Part shown: positions 1 through 13,012 of the stretch, piece by piece
How the letters are laid out: each line of letters starts with the position of its first letter
Numbering within the stretch: the first letter of the stretch is position 1
Source: Merluccius polli
Taxonomy: Eukaryota; Chordata; Actinopteri; Gadiformes; Merlucciidae
Assembly: GCA_030340625.1 (NCBI GenBank)
Contig: JAOPHQ010001136.1
Coordinates: forward strand, 434,001-498,000
DNA length: 64,000 bases
Direction of reading: 5' to 3'
Notes under the pieces: generated by a model
What the model was told of the DNA's origin: nothing
What the model saw: only the letters and a program-made list of their open reading frames with translations
The model's database searches: none
Made by a program: the position numbers and the translations under genes

Positions 1-91
1 CACGTGCAGCATGCATATGCAACTAGGAGTGACCTATCATATTTCAAAAGGAGCAAGTAAAAACGGTTTACCGGAGAAGTACACCTTTTAA
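1..91 (+). repeat. End of a TTAA-type DNA transposon, cut by the window edge
   Basis: Nearly identical to 39438-39527: both start cacgtgcagcatgcatatgc and end in an ACCTT(T)TAA terminus. It is the right-hand end of the same repeat family in the same orientation. TTAA at 88-91 would be the target site. Confidence 0.7.
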
Positions 92-253
92 GAATACAAA
101 AACACAGATGAAGCCAACACTAATTAAAAAAAAACCTGACATATTGGTAAAAAATGTGTTATTAGCCAACTCTGAACAGTAATGTTCAACTCCCTGTTCT
201 TGATATTTTTTTCCATTGCACTTGTTTATTCGTATCTAAAAAAACACCCATAT

Positions 254-633
254 TGTGGTCCGTTACGACTGGCTCCAAGGCCGCAACAAAACAGGATAGG
301 TTGACGCGTGATTATACAAAGCAGTCCCGTTTATTGCTGGTAACACCAGTAAAACGTATGATGGAATGTGGAAGTGTGTGTCAGTGGTGTGGGAGAGTGC
401 TGGTATGTAATGTCAACTGTGTGGTGCGTGTTGTCCGGTGCAGAACAAAACAGCAGCAGCAGTGTGTCGATCCTGAGGAAGAGAGAGAGAGCGAGGACTG
501 GAACCAGCCGGCTTAAATGAGCTGCAGAGCCAGGCACAGGTGCTCCCAATCAACCATCCACTGCAACCTGCAACACACAGACACAGCCACACCCACTATA
601 CACCTACACAGACAAGGGCTGAGGGCCGTAACA
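254..633 (-). mobile_element. Solo-LTR-like sequence
   Basis: About 380 bp starting TGTGGTCCGTTACG and ending GGGCCGTAACA, thus TG...CA on either strand. On the minus strand it starts TGTTACGGCCCTCAG, as many fish gypsy LTRs do, and carries an AATAAA (complement of tttattgctgg near 331). No internal region or matching flanking 5-bp repeat is seen, so this is a tentative solo LTR. Confidence 0.45.
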
Positions 634-1560
634 GGTCTAACGACCTAACTAACATTAACTTTGATATGGTTACATATAAATTATAAAAGACTCAAATGAA
701 AGTTGTCCGTAGAAGTTTCAACAACAGATGAAAGATATAAAACAGAATGGGACATTTCCACGTTGGCTCATTAAACGTTACACTGCAAGAGACGTTCGTG
801 ATTCACCACTTCCACTACGACAATGGTGTTCTTCACTTTGGCATTGGACATGTGAGACCCCCTGTTTTTTTTGCCAACTCTATACCAACTATGTAATGCA
901 ATGGCGTTTGGTCAATACCAATCTAAAGTGGCTGTAACAACCCCAATGGGAAAAAAGCAATTTGCTGTTAAACTGCAAGTGGATATACTTGGAGGTGGCA
1001 AATGTGTTTTTTAACTGTTTAATGGTCTTTCATTCTCACCCCCAAAGTAAGGACAACTTCATTTCATCGTTGTGAAATCTAACCAAAAACACTATGGAAC
1101 ACCTGCCATGTTTTATACTTTCACAGAAAAAGTAGAACATATATATGCTAATACAGCACACTAGCTCTTAACTTTTAAACGTTTAATCATTTGACATTGA
1201 GTGATGTTATAATATGTAAATAAAGCATGTAATAAAGCAATAATTGTACAATAATTGTAAAATCGATGACAATGTGAATTGCAAAAAACTTTACGACCAG
1301 TCACAGTTCATGACAATTTGAATTAAAAAGGTGAGGTTGAGTCAAGCTTTCCAAAATAAAATGCATCCACCACCACCTGGGTCCAGGGACAGACTCAGTT
1401 CTGCAGAACACCAATGGCAATTCATTCATTAAGCCCGAAGAGGTGCAGGGGGCGTTGCTTTTATTTTTATCGTGGCGCCCTACATTTTAACAGCACCTCA
1501 AGGAGGAATGTGGGAGCTGTAATTATTGTTCAGTCGAATGGACCCTACATCCTCTTTCTG
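634..1560. other. Intronic sequence without gene
   Basis: AT-rich unique-looking sequence with no exon, RNA gene or transposon end that I can recognise. The part 1430-1545 has balanced composition and no repeats, so it could be a conserved non-coding element, but conservation cannot be judged here. Confidence 0.4.
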
Positions 1561-1673
1561 TCATTCTCTCTCTCTCTCTTTGTCTGTCTCTTTGTCTCTT
1601 CCTCGATCTCTACCCCTTTCTCTCCCTCTCTTTCGCTCCCCTTCCATCTATTTCCTCTCTATTTATGCCTCTC

Positions 1674-1709
<36 letters not shown>

Positions 1710-1710
1710 C
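1561..1710. repeat. CT-rich microsatellite
   Basis: Interrupted CT repeats with a purer (CT)14 run at about 1679-1707. Ser/Leu-rich reading frames here are translations of the repeat. Confidence 0.9.
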
Positions 1711-2019
1711 CCTTATCACACATTGTCACTCTACCTTCATTCATCTCTTTGGTACGCGCTCTTGTGTTAATTTCCCATGTAAGTGTGCACACACTCGGTA
1801 ATGATCATTGTTAGACATACTAGTTTGGTTGCCTCTCTCTCTCTCAAGAGAGGAGAATTTTGAGGGAGAGACAAAGCGATTGAGAAAGCGCAGGTTGTAT
1901 CGACCTACATATCTAGACTAAAAGAAGCTTGGACAGGTAATAAGGAAAATGGACTACCCAATCTCTGATAGACAGATGGATTTGTTCACTTTAACTCTAC
2001 TCCCTACGGAGCTTTGTTT

Positions 2020-2620
2020 TAATGGGGACCTATTATGCAAAATGGCTTATTCCTGGCCCTTCCATGTGTTACATATGTTACCTTAGACTTTATTAGCCGA
2101 AAAAAGATTAAATCTTTTTCTGTAGTTTCATTGTTCAAAAAACCCTTGATTAAACAGGCTGTTCGAAAAAGAGCGCATTATTATAAAGGGCCAACATTTG
2201 CATAATCCAACCCTCTCAGGTGAATAACCACTCCCATTTACTCCATCTTGTAATGCTCTGCAGCGCCGCAAGACATTGCTAACTTAGCGAGCTACAATGA
2301 CAACATGTCTAAGTTCAGATCCCAACACCACAGTAGTTGTGTTGTAGGATGCAGGCGGGAACACAGGTCCCTCCACACTGTCCTGACATGATGAAGGACA
2401 GAGTGGATTCACTTTATTTATAACTGCAACGTCCTGGCTACAGTTAGCTCCCAGTTGTGTGTGATCATCACTTCATGTCGGACTGCTTCAGCAATGAGGG
2501 CCAGTTCACAGCAGGATTCACATCTACATTGAAGGTTTAAGATGGAGCAGTTCCCACTGTATGTAACTGGTCTGCTACCTATGAGTCTGTAAGTATCACC
2601 ATGTTTTGATATTGTTTGCA
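2020..2620 (+). pseudogene. THAP-domain relic of a Kolobok/P-type DNA transposon
   Basis: From ATG 2305 a frame reads MSKFRSQHHSSCVVGC (CxxxC), then decays at a stop at 2389. In another frame, 2457-2565 reads VCDHHFMSDCFSNEGQF and, after a stop, GAVPTV. These are the two ends of a THAP zinc finger (C2CH), with CxxH and the closing AVPT motif. The left boundary may be the TTAA at about 2020, followed by TGGGGACCTATTATGCAAAA, an end type common among fish transposons. Kolobok transposases carry THAP domains and target TTAA, so that family is inferred. No transposase core is left, and the gag relic begins shortly after. Confidence 0.55.
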
Positions 2621-2814
2621 AGTTAGTGTAGTTAGTATATTGCACTACTGGTTAGCTAACAAGCTAGCGGTCTTAGCTACGGGCTTGTTGGGTGTGGAAG
2701 AAGTAAGACAAAAAGCTGGACGCAGGACACATCTTTTAAAGTTATTTAAAGTTATAAGACCCAAATGCAAACAGTTCTCATCTTTGTCATGCCTGATATA
2801 TGCCTGATATATGC

Positions 2815-3740
2815 CCCCCTGCATCCTTACCGGTATGCGATACTCACCCTCCCGGTCAGGAGCGGAGGCCGACGTTGCGGTGACCCAGACCACCTGCCCC
2901 ACTTCCGTCAGTAGGCATTCCTGCTGCATGTGCCCAAGTTGGCCACAGTGCCAGTACTCCAGTCCCGGCGCTTGAAGGACTCCCTGCGGGTCCCCAGGGG
3001 CCGAGGCTGAGACCGGATCTCGTAAGGGCCGGGCCGGGCCCGGAGGGTTCATCCATGGTCGTGGAACGGGGAACGTATATGGTGCAGGTGGGTGGGTGCG
3101 ATAATGGGATGTGTCTCGAGCGGGGTCCGGTCCTCTCCTTGGGGCCAGGAGCGGGCGGAACTGGGGACTGGGCCCCCTCTCCATGCCTCCCCAGACCCTC
3201 CAGGGAAGAGAGAGATGGTCCTAGGGTGGCGGGACGGTGATACGTCACCCACTCCAATGTAGATGGAGGCAGGCCCAGCCAAGCAGTCCAGCTGCACCTG
3301 CTTCACCACCTGCTGGCTGGACGGCTCCTCCTTAGTGTGCGTAGGTGAAGGGCCGGTCCCGGTCCGCCAAGTGCAGGGACTGGAACCTGTGGCGATGCCC
3401 CTCCAGTGTCACCCCCAGCCGGTCGAAGAGGGTGCGCTTGAGGTCCCCATAGGACATGTGGGTGGCCGCCGCCAGTCCGTGCGCCATGATAAACACGTCG
3501 CCTGAGAGGAGAGGAAGCAGGCGCACTCCCCTTGAAAACCTCTACGAATGCTTCCATATTGTCCGTGGGTCCCATCTTTTGCAGTGCAACGTGGAGCGGT
3601 CAGGGCGATGCCCCCTCGGGCAGGCCCTGCATGTCCGGACCGCTGTCCCGCGGCAAGACACACCGCTGGACCAGGTCCTTCCATATCCGTTGAGGTGCCA
3701 CTGTAGCCTGGTATCGGCTAGAAAGGGTTCTACTGGACGG
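2815..3740 (-). pseudogene. Gag-protease relic of a third Gmr1-like element
   Basis: Fragments in three minus frames match gag of the young element: NMEAFVEVFKGS, then RLLPLLSGD and DRLGVTLEGHRHRFQSLHLADRDRPFTYAH region, and a decayed zinc knuckle YWHCGQLGHMQQEC whose first Cys is now Tyr. The reading continues in frame to EYRIPVRMQGGIYQA, the start of protease, and stops being similar at about 2815 before the catalytic Asp. No LTR pair was identified. A reverse AATAAA within 3775-3785 and the sequence to about 4055 could belong to its 5' LTR, but this is weak. Confidence 0.75.
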
Positions 3741-3759
3741 AGTGACAGGATGTGGAGGA

Positions 3760-4530
3760 GGCATGTAACAAAAGTTTATTACCCGGTGGCCTGCCGCACA
3801 GAACTGCCCGATTTCGGGAACTCAATAATAATACGGAACGACACAGTAGCATAGCAGTCGGGCCGTCTCAGAATCGTCATATGCTCATTGACCTGGACTT
3901 GGTCTCACTGTGGGCAGAGCACAACATCCATGAGTATGTTTACACATTCATTCATTAGGCTCACCACCCACAGCTGTGTTGGTCCCCAGAGCCGGGCCAC
4001 TCCCCTGTCCGCAGCCGACGCCAAGCCATGCCCCCGTCACACCACAGTGTGTATTTCTGTTCTCATACTTTGCTTTGCTGTTGTTTTCATAAGAATCACG
4101 GCAATGAGTACACTGAATTTGTGTGAATCCGAACATCTCATTTGCTTGTCAAATCAGTGGAGACATCCCCCCCCCCCCCACACACACACACACACAGCCC
4201 AGCCACAACCTGTGGTGCCCGCCCATCATGTCTGTGTGATTCTTACAGTGATTGAGAGCCAATCACAATTTCCCTGCGTTGGTGCCACTGTGTGTGTGTG
4301 TGTGTGTGTGTGTGTGCATTCATATGTGCTGATGTGCTTGAGAGCGCGAGCACCTGCGCATGACCTTCAAAGTGTGGCAGCCACACGTCCAGCTTGCTCT
4401 CCCAGCCACTCACAGCCTGAGCTGGGGGATGCATGGGAGGGTTACTCATTACCATGTGTATGTACAGGTATATGTGTTTGTGTGAGTGTGTGTGTGTGTC
4501 TCTGTGTCTGCATGTGTGTATGTGTCTGTG
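3760..4530. other. Gene-free sequence with CA/TG repeats
   Basis: No exon is seen. It contains a C9-C11 run with CA repeat at 4148-4195, TG repeat at 4290-4316 and TG-rich sequence 4470-4535. The first 300 bases may be LTR material of the adjacent gag relic. Confidence 0.4.
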
Positions 4531-4539
4531 TGTGAATGT

Positions 4540-5528
4540 ACTTTTTGTTTTTTTTAATCACTAAGTGTGCTTGTGATTGTGCAGGTTGTGTGTGACTATT
4601 AGAATATTAATGGTGCAGTCATGGCCAATGCATTAACTCACATCTTCTTTACCCAAGCAAGAACCGATCTCTACCGCTCTTTTTCACTCCCGCTATTTTT
4701 CTCTCTCTCTCTCTCTCTCTGTCTATAGGTTCTATTGCATAGTCCTTGCGAAGACAATATTAATGGGTTTTATTAATACTGATATCCACGTTATCATCTA
4801 CAGCGAGTCTCTTGATCCTAATCAGTGTTGTTCCTTCATGTGTTTTTAGGAATGAATTTGCAGCCCAGCTTCGCTGTGTGTCTGTTTAGTTTTGTTGCCA
4901 GCAAAGTGGTTTGCTGACAGCAAAGTGGTTTGCTGACAACATATTAACCTTCATGGTGGTCCAACTTTTCCACATTTTTTTGTGGAAACAGAGTTGATGT
5001 TGCAGACTGCAATAAACGTGTGTAGAGCAGTCTCAAGAACGGTGCCCCTTTAGGTATGTTTGATTTGGTGATGTATGTTTTTCTTCCTACACAGATACCC
5101 TACATATACATCCCATATCTCCCAGATTTTCCATCCCACCCTCATTCCACCTTCACCTTCCATCCCATCCTCAACTTGAACTTAGGGATATAATAAGTAG
5201 TTGTATTACTAGCTGGAGAGGTAGTGCTAGCAGCAGCACTCAGGGTTTAGCTGCAGTAAAAGGATTAGCACTGTCTGTGTTTTCCCACTCAAACACGCTC
5301 TGCATCCCTGCCTCTCTGAGTGTGTAATTCCTTAAACCAGTAGGGGTGAATTTTTTTTCCTTTTCTCCATGCTTTGATAGCTACAGCGAATTAATAATGT
5401 GGTGTGTTTCTTGTCTCGGCTAGGCGCTGGTAGCAGCGGTACTAGTTTTAATATGAGGAGTTTAGTGAAGGACAATGCAGTGGCTGGCTAGTGGTAACTG
5501 ACTGGGGGTGTTTAATGGTGGTGTGTGG
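4540..5528. other. Intronic sequence without gene
   Basis: Apart from a short CT run (4700-4720) and a local duplication of gcaaagtggtttgctgaca at about 4900-4940, nothing recognisable. Confidence 0.4.
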
Positions 5529-5576
<48 letters not shown>

Positions 5577-5656
5577 GTGTGTGTGTGTGTGCATGCGCGC
5601 ATGTGTGTGTGTGCATGTGTGTGTGTGTGCGTGTGCGTGTGTGTGCGTGTGTGTGA
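5529..5656. repeat. TG/CG-rich microsatellite
   Basis: About 128 bp of TG repeat with interspersed GCGTG and GCATG variants. It is followed by a CT-rich stretch (5725-5880) and by CA repeats at 6030-6050 and 6105-6125. Confidence 0.95.
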
Positions 5657-6532
5657 AGTGATTGAGCTGAGCGATTGGATGGCGACTGCTGCGCTTTTCT
5701 TCTGCTGCTGGTAGAATATGGATGAGGTCTTTCTCTCTTCCTCTCTCCATCCTCCTCTCCCGCTCTCCCTCTTTCCTTTGCTTCCTCCCCCTCCTAGCGA
5801 TGAAACCAATGTATTCCATATCTTCCTCTCCCTCTCCTTCTTTCCCTATCTCCCTCTCCATCTCCCCCTCCCCCTCACATAAAACGTAACAGCAGGTTTT
5901 ACTACTAATGGTGATATACATGAACGGAGGACAAACACATTTATGTTAATGCAGGCTTACATAAACCACACACATACACACACACATATGCATAGACAAG
6001 TACATAAAGTATAAAGACACATAGGAGACACACACACACACACACACTTGAGTCAGTAACTAGGCACACTGCCTGTTCATTCACATTACAGGTCTACCCC
6101 GACACACACACACACACACACACACATTAGCAAGCAGAGCCATAATTGCAAACACAGGAGCATAGTTTATTCGCGTAGCCCTTTATCAAAATGACACTCT
6201 ATGAAACTGTCGCTGTATTACATTTAGTAAAACATACACACCAAACAAATAATCTCAACTGAATTGATCAGTCTTGCCGTACACTTGACTTACCTGTAGG
6301 GAATATCAAATATCGCTGTCATAGTAATGAATATCAACATGATAGTAGACACCACTGTCCTAAAATTCTGTGACCACGTCGAACACGTATTAAAAGCTCT
6401 CGCTCCATGTATGCATCGATATGAGATGACATCTGATTCAATTACTAAGAATTATTGTTTCATTTGTTTTCTGTCATCCACTTTGTGCCTACAGCTATTG
6501 GTAGAGGAAGGGAGATCTTGACACACGGGCAT

Positions 6533-6536
<4 letters not shown>
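5657..6536. other. Intronic sequence without gene
   Basis: Pyrimidine-rich sequence, short CA runs and unique AT-rich sequence (6130-6520). No exon recognised. Confidence 0.4.
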
Positions 6537-6563
<27 letters not shown>

Positions 6564-6568
6564 CTGTG

Positions 6569-6700
6569 CTTGTATGTTAGCTGTGCGTGTATGGTAGCTG
6601 TGCGTGTATGGTAGCTGTGCGTGTATGTTAGCTGTGCTAGTTTTGTTAGCTGTGCTTGTATGTTAGCTGTGCTTGTATGTAGCTGTGTCTGTTAGATGTG
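6569..6700. repeat. 17-bp minisatellite
   Basis: About seven tandem copies of a unit like TATGGTAGCTGTGCGTG, with drift toward the right end. It follows a CA run (6537-6562). Confidence 0.85.
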
Positions 6701-6861
6701 AGTATATAGTGCTTGTGTCGCGGCTGCTGAAGAGCTCCTATCATTCTCTGAACGTCTAAAAAGTAACGCATGCTAAGTACCATCTCCGTATCCTATTTAG
6801 CTCTCACTTTCTCACTCTTCCTCAAGGTCTCTCGCCCTCTCTTTCAATCTTTTCCCGCTAT

Positions 6862-6909
<48 letters not shown>

Positions 6910-8042
6910 CCTCTCCATCTTTGGATGTGTGCCTACATCTGCATCGGCTATTCAGTACAGTAATATTTAATAGAGGGACCCCATATGCATACTCCCTGCA
7001 CTTTCATCCTGCCCACACACATACATAATTAAAACGCCGCTCAACACTTGTTCAGCGACCAAAAATTGATTTAATAGTTTCTGTGAGTGTCCAAACATCC
7101 TCTCTTATATCTCTCCCTTTCTCTTTATTTGTGTGTTGTGTGCGTGTGTGTTCTCTTGCCCTGCTTCGAGAGAATAGCAGTATACTTTTGTGTATGTACT
7201 GTATGCATACATAATAAGCAGATTGTTTGGTTGATAGTGACGCTGTTATTGTTGTGTTGATGTTGTGTTTGTGATCCTCTGTTGTGGGGGTGTTGGTCGT
7301 TGCTTTTGTTGGAGCTGGTGGAGTTGACCTGGTCACAGTAAAGAAGTACAATTACAGAATCATTCTTCTGTAGGACTAATCTCAGGCAGGGAGCGTCAAC
7401 CAAACGTAGACACCCCCATGCGATCCGGTGTTGTTTGGTGCTGCACCACAGAGCGTTTCTTTTGCATACAATGCCTTTATAAATTAGATGTATATGTTAC
7501 GTTTTTACTTTGAAGTATGAAGCAAATGAATAGCAGTTCTCTGAAATCATTCTGTTATAGAGCCCTCAGATCCACAGCAAATAAAATGTGTTTAATAATT
7601 TATTTTAGACATTATTAATGGATACAGCAACAAGCTAAAGTTACTTTGCGAATGAGAATGGAGTAGTTTTTTTTTAAAATCTTCACTCCAATGCCTTGTT
7701 ACTAGCCGTCACAAAGTTTTAAAATTATAATTATTCATATAGACAGGAAATGCTAAAATCATGTGTGTGTGTGTACCTGCGTGTTAAAAAGTCCACACAA
7801 TTTATATTCATGTCTTTTAACATGTGCGCTTTGAGCCCCCTGTGTGGTGTATTATTACTATGACAAGGATGAGGAATATATGTGGGAGATAAGGCTGTGT
7901 ATGTGTTGCCTGTGGGCCTGCTTGGCCTCTGTGATAAAAGGTCATGTTCCACACTCAGATGACTTGAATAATACACCAGCCCTCTAAGAGGCGAATGTGA
8001 GGAAGATATATAGGCATGTGCATGTGAATACTTGGATATAAA
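6701..8042. other. Intronic sequence without gene
   Basis: Contains a (CT)n run at 6866-6907. Otherwise it is unique AT-rich sequence without exon or transposon ends that I can identify. Confidence 0.4.
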
Positions 8043-8152
8043 TGTGCATGTCCAAGCACACACACGCACACACATTCCTAATCACCCACCATACACGCAC
8101 ACACAAAATCACAGACAAAGACCGTAACAACACACACACACCACCACATCAC

Positions 8153-8197
<45 letters not shown>

Positions 8198-8283
8198 TCT
8201 ACATGCATGACTCACACACACACACACACACACACACATCAACACACATAACACGTGTGCACAAAACCACACACACAAACACA
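8043..8283. repeat. CA-rich microsatellite cluster
   Basis: Three CA runs, the longest at 8159-8193 and 8214-8240, separated by CA-rich degenerate sequence. Confidence 0.9.
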
Positions 8284-10207
8284 AGAGATTACAGTTTCTG
8301 CTCAGCGTGAGCTAATGGCAACATAACATTTCAGTGATTTAACAAGAACCAATGTAATGTTATGCCTATTTGTGTATATTTGTGATCTAATATACTGGTA
8401 ACCTAAAGGTGAACTTATGCTAACCTAATGGCATAGGTTACTACAAGGTCACTGTTGTAGGCTAATATTAACCTTAGGCTAAGGTTAACGCTAACAGTTT
8501 ACTAATACCAACGTTTTTTATTATCAGATGTGCAGTATAACAAGGTCATTCTGTGAGTTTAAATACTTATAACAAGGAGGGTGTCAACTACGTACTTAAA
8601 AAACACACAGACGTGATTATACATACAGAAGAAAAAAAGAAGCTACATTAGCAAAAGTCTGTCTAAAGTTGCTCACTGCCCCAACCAACGCCAACAAACA
8701 CCAACATCAGGCCAGTGTGCCATAGCCATTAGTGGTTGTTGGCTGTTCATTGTTGTCTGGCAGTCTGCAGTTGGCAATTTGTAACTGGCAACTTCGGTCA
8801 ACAGTTTGGTGTTGCTGTTTATTGGGGCAGTGTGCAAGCACCTAAAGTAAGCCGTAATAAATGAGTAATAAAATATGAAATATGAGGTGCTAAATGTAGT
8901 GATGTTCAATGAGGAAGAAGGCCGCCGACTCAGGAACGCTTTTAACTCACTTTATTTGTTTAGTTTTAGGTATTTATCTATGAAACAAAAGGAGGGGTAT
9001 GTAAATTCACGCGTGGAGCTCCCCTTAGCTGGGTATCTGTCCAGATACGCTGCCTGTAGGGTTTCTGGCCTCCCCCCCGGATCTGTAGTTTGGTAGTATC
9101 TGGGCAGGCGTGGCCTCTATGACGCATAATATGCTCTGATTGGCTAGTGTTGAGCGCCCGCCCCCAGTGTATTATGTGTGCCGCCATCTGGTGACCAGGT
9201 GCGGTTAATACAACTTATATATCTATATTTATATTCCTTAGTGGCTATGTGAGGATATTACAGCCTGTGGATACATATGTTATTATTTATTCTTAACATA
9301 AATAAAGTTGTGCAGGGAAAATAAATATATTTACAATTTCAACATACTGTACAAGTGTACAATGATAATTAACATTGAACTAATGGATTATACATTTTAA
9401 AGATAACCTGAAAGTGAGCTAACTCTTGTCTTTTGGCATGTGTCTGTCAATGCAGCCGCTATGCAGACAGACTTCATTTGAATCAAATGGAGCAATATGA
9501 AGTGCAAGCTAGTGGTTCAGCTAATAGCTTCGTACATCGCAATCATGTAGGATTAGCTTTGTACTCCTAGACTGAGCCGCCAGGTCGAATCTCCTAATCT
9601 TGTTTTCCAGATATGAGTCGATGGGGGACGAGGACTCATCGTTTGCTAACAGGGTTATTCAGGGCTAAACAGAGCGCACCATAAATAATATTTAGGAGTT
9701 TTAGGGAAACCTGGGAATATCGCTGTCATGGATTAATCCTCCTTTATTACGAGGAGCAACATTGAAGATAAATCGTAAATAGAGCAGGAGAAAAAGTGAG
9801 AGAAAACATGAAAATAAACTACAATTTGTTTTGTCATTTTAGCCATTTAAGCTATTCTTCCAAGTTACTTGATACATGTCATTAATGTGCAGGTAGGATG
9901 CCTACAGGTTAGGCTGACACATGCAGACACTGGCTGTCGAGTAACCTAACTACTAGACTACGATGGATGCTTTTTTGGCAATGGGAATTTTGAGTGAAGT
10001 GCATTGTATTTTGTGTTGTTGTTGGTGGTGGTGGTGGCGGTGTTCTCTTCTGGATGATAGAATGAATCTGGGTGAAGGAGATTTCCTCACAGTAATAAAA
10101 GTGAGTCCTCTTGCATAACAAGAGAGGACTTCTGCACTGCTCCTGTGGTCTCAGGCTATTAGAAGGAGCAGGAGATGATTATGTAACCCACACTCACACA
10201 CACTGAA
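8284..10207. other. Intronic sequence without gene
   Basis: No exon seen. The stretch 8395-8510 is a low-complexity run of TAACCTAA/GCTAA words. The stretch 9420-9780 is free of repeats and looks like a possible conserved non-coding element, but that is only an impression. Confidence 0.4.
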
Positions 10208-10210
10208 CAT

Positions 10211-10253
<43 letters not shown>

Positions 10254-10261
10254 TACATACA

Positions 10262-10297
<36 letters not shown>

Positions 10298-10302
10298 TAT
10301 AT

Positions 10303-10344
<42 letters not shown>
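10208..10344. repeat. Compound CA-CATA-TA-CA microsatellite
   Basis: CA repeat, then about eleven CATA units, a short TA run and again CA repeat. It directly abuts the left boundary of the box-repeat block that starts at 10359. Confidence 0.95.
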
Positions 10345-10352
<8 letters not shown>

Positions 10353-10530
10353 ACTTTACCAACAGGGGACTATCGGTTTTCATCGACCAAGTGGGGACCT
10401 CTATTTCTGGTCATTTTAAAAATACAAAAACATAATACAGTGTTTAGTTTGAAGTACTTTTGTCATAATATAACTTCAAATGTGTTGTTTTTTATTTTTT
10501 TAAAGTAGTTGCCAAGAGGGGACTTGAATC

Positions 10531-13012
10531 CTTAAGCGACATTTACATATCTAAGAGGGGACTCCATTCACTGCAGCAGGGGAGCTGTGCCTATTGTTTC
10601 ACTCAATGAGTGTTTGCCAACAGCAACTGTTGCTTCTGTCAGTCTTAACAGTACAAGAGGGGACCTTCTAGTGAAATAGTGGAATCTATCTTTAACAGTA
10701 AATATATTCTATTGATGTGAATCACAGATCCCACAATTGTCAGAAATGTTTCCTTAACATGTACAGTTACATTTTTTATAAAGCAAGCATATTGTGCACT
10801 CCCATGTTAATAATAATATAAAAAACTTGTAAACATAATTTTAAGATATATTTAAAACAGTTAAAAAATGTGTGATTAATTTGCGAGTTAACTATGGACA
10901 ATCATGCGATTAATCACAATTAAATATTTGATTTATTTATTATTTATTATCTACTATAGAGACAGCACTAAACTTTTTTTTCTAACCGAATGAATACATA
11001 AATGCTGGAGTGTAAGTGTCACTCCATACCATCTAACAGGGGACCAGTGTCATTTTGTACAGGCAATGAGGGGACTTCCAAGTGGGAACCATCTTTTCTG
11101 TTTAACAGCACTAAGTAAAAAATAAATCTACACATTAAACTTTCTTTGAAGGTCTGTATACTATTGTGCAGGTTCTGACATATGCTGTTGGTAACTCCAT
11201 CAAAAAGACATATGATAGCTTTAAGGCTGTTCAAGTGCAGGGAACAGTGGTTGTTGATTGATTGAACCATGATACATTGTGGTAGTTAAAACTGAAGTCA
11301 TGTTATTGTGAAAAAAGATCATTTAGAAAATACTGTCCCTTACATAAGTTCACATTCAAAGAACAGACACACTTTGTGCTCTAAAATATAAAAGATGGTC
11401 CCCACTTGGATTGTACAACATGACAGAAGTCCCCTGATGAATGGTATGGGGCGACACTCACACTCCTGCATGGATCCATTCATAAATTATGGAAAATACT
11501 AAATGAAATCCTCATCAATAATCAATAATCATCTTTTAAGATATATTTAGAACAGTTAAATGTGCAATAAATTTGAAATTTGCAAGTTAACTATGGACAA
11601 TCATGTGATTAAAAACGATCAAATATTTTAATTGATTGACAGCCCTAGTTAGCCCTGTTGTATATAAGTTTTTTTTTCTCATGACAAAATGTCCCTTATG
11701 AACTATGGAAGAACTGTCTAAAGGCTCTATGGCAAATTATTTATTTTCTACTATAGAGAAAGCCGTTAACAATTTTTTTCTAACCTAATGAATACATAAA
11801 TGCTGGAGTGTAAGTGTCGCTCCATACCATTTAACAGGGGACCAGTGTCATTTTGTACAGGCAATGAGGGGACTTCTGTCATTCTGTACAATCCAAGTGG
11901 GAACCATCTTTTCTGTTTAACAGCACAAAGTTAAAAACAAAATTCTACACATAACATTTTCTTTGAAGGTTTGTATACTATTGTGCAGGCTCTGACATAT
12001 GCTGTAGGTAACTCCGTCAAAAAGACAGATGATAGCTTTAAGGCTGTTCAAGTGCAGGGAACAGTGGTTGTTGATTGATTTAACGGTGATAAATTGTGGT
12101 AGTTAAAACTGAAGTCATGTTATTGTGGAAAAAGATAATTTAGAAAATACTGTCCCTTACATAAGTTCACATTCAAAGAACAGACAATACTATTTAGAAA
12201 AACATTTACCAAATGTAAAATACACAGATGAATGGATTTGAACTGGTTATGTTCTTGGCATGTCTGCTCATTAACAAAACCTCATGTTGTTAGTGTCTAA
12301 TGTAACAATCAATAATGCAAGATATCTTATTATTGATTTTAGAAAATATAGATTTATTTTGGTCTGAATTTTAAATCCAGCATCAATCAGACAGTCAGTG
12401 GTCTAAGACCCTGGCCTTAAGCGATATTTACATATCTAAGAGGGGACTCCATTCACTGCAGCAGGGGAGCTGTGCCTATTGTTTCACTCAATGAGTGTTT
12501 GCCAACAGCAACTGTTGCTTCTGTCAGTCTTAACAGTACAAGAGGGGACCTTCTAGTGAAATAGTGGAATCTATCTTGAACAGTAAATATATTCTATTGA
12601 TGTGAATCACAGATCCCACAATTGTCAGAAATGTTTCCTCAACATGTACAGTTATTTTTTTATAAAGCAAGCATATTGTGCACTCCCATGTTAATAATAT
12701 AAAAAACTTGTAAACATAATTTTAAGATATTTAGAACAGTTAAAAAATGTGTGATTAATTTGCGAGTTAACTATGGACAATCATGCGATTAATCACAATT
12801 AAATATTTGATTTATTTATTATTTATTATCTACTATAGAGACAGCACTAAACTTTTTTTTCTAACCTAATGAATACATAAATGCTGGAGTGTAAGTGTCA
12901 CTCCATACCATCTAACAGGGGACCAGTGTCATTTTGTACAGGCAATGAGGGGACTTCCAAGTGGGAACCATCTTTTCTGTTTAACAGCAAGTAAAAAATA
13001 AATCTACACACT
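10531..13012 (+). repeat. Left internal array of box-bearing repeats
   Basis: The segment from 10531 to about 11110 is repeated at 12416-13010 (offset 1885), and its GGAGTGTAAGTGTC part also occurs at 11801 (offset 798). Each copy carries AGGGGAC boxes spaced by GTGTCATTTTGTACAG-like sequence. The same core, diverged, recurs in the right array. No coding frame. Confidence 0.85.

Noticed and set aside
3750..4055. LTR of the third Gmr1-like relic
   Set aside because: Only a reverse AATAAA and its position support it. There is no second copy and no clear TG...CA ends.
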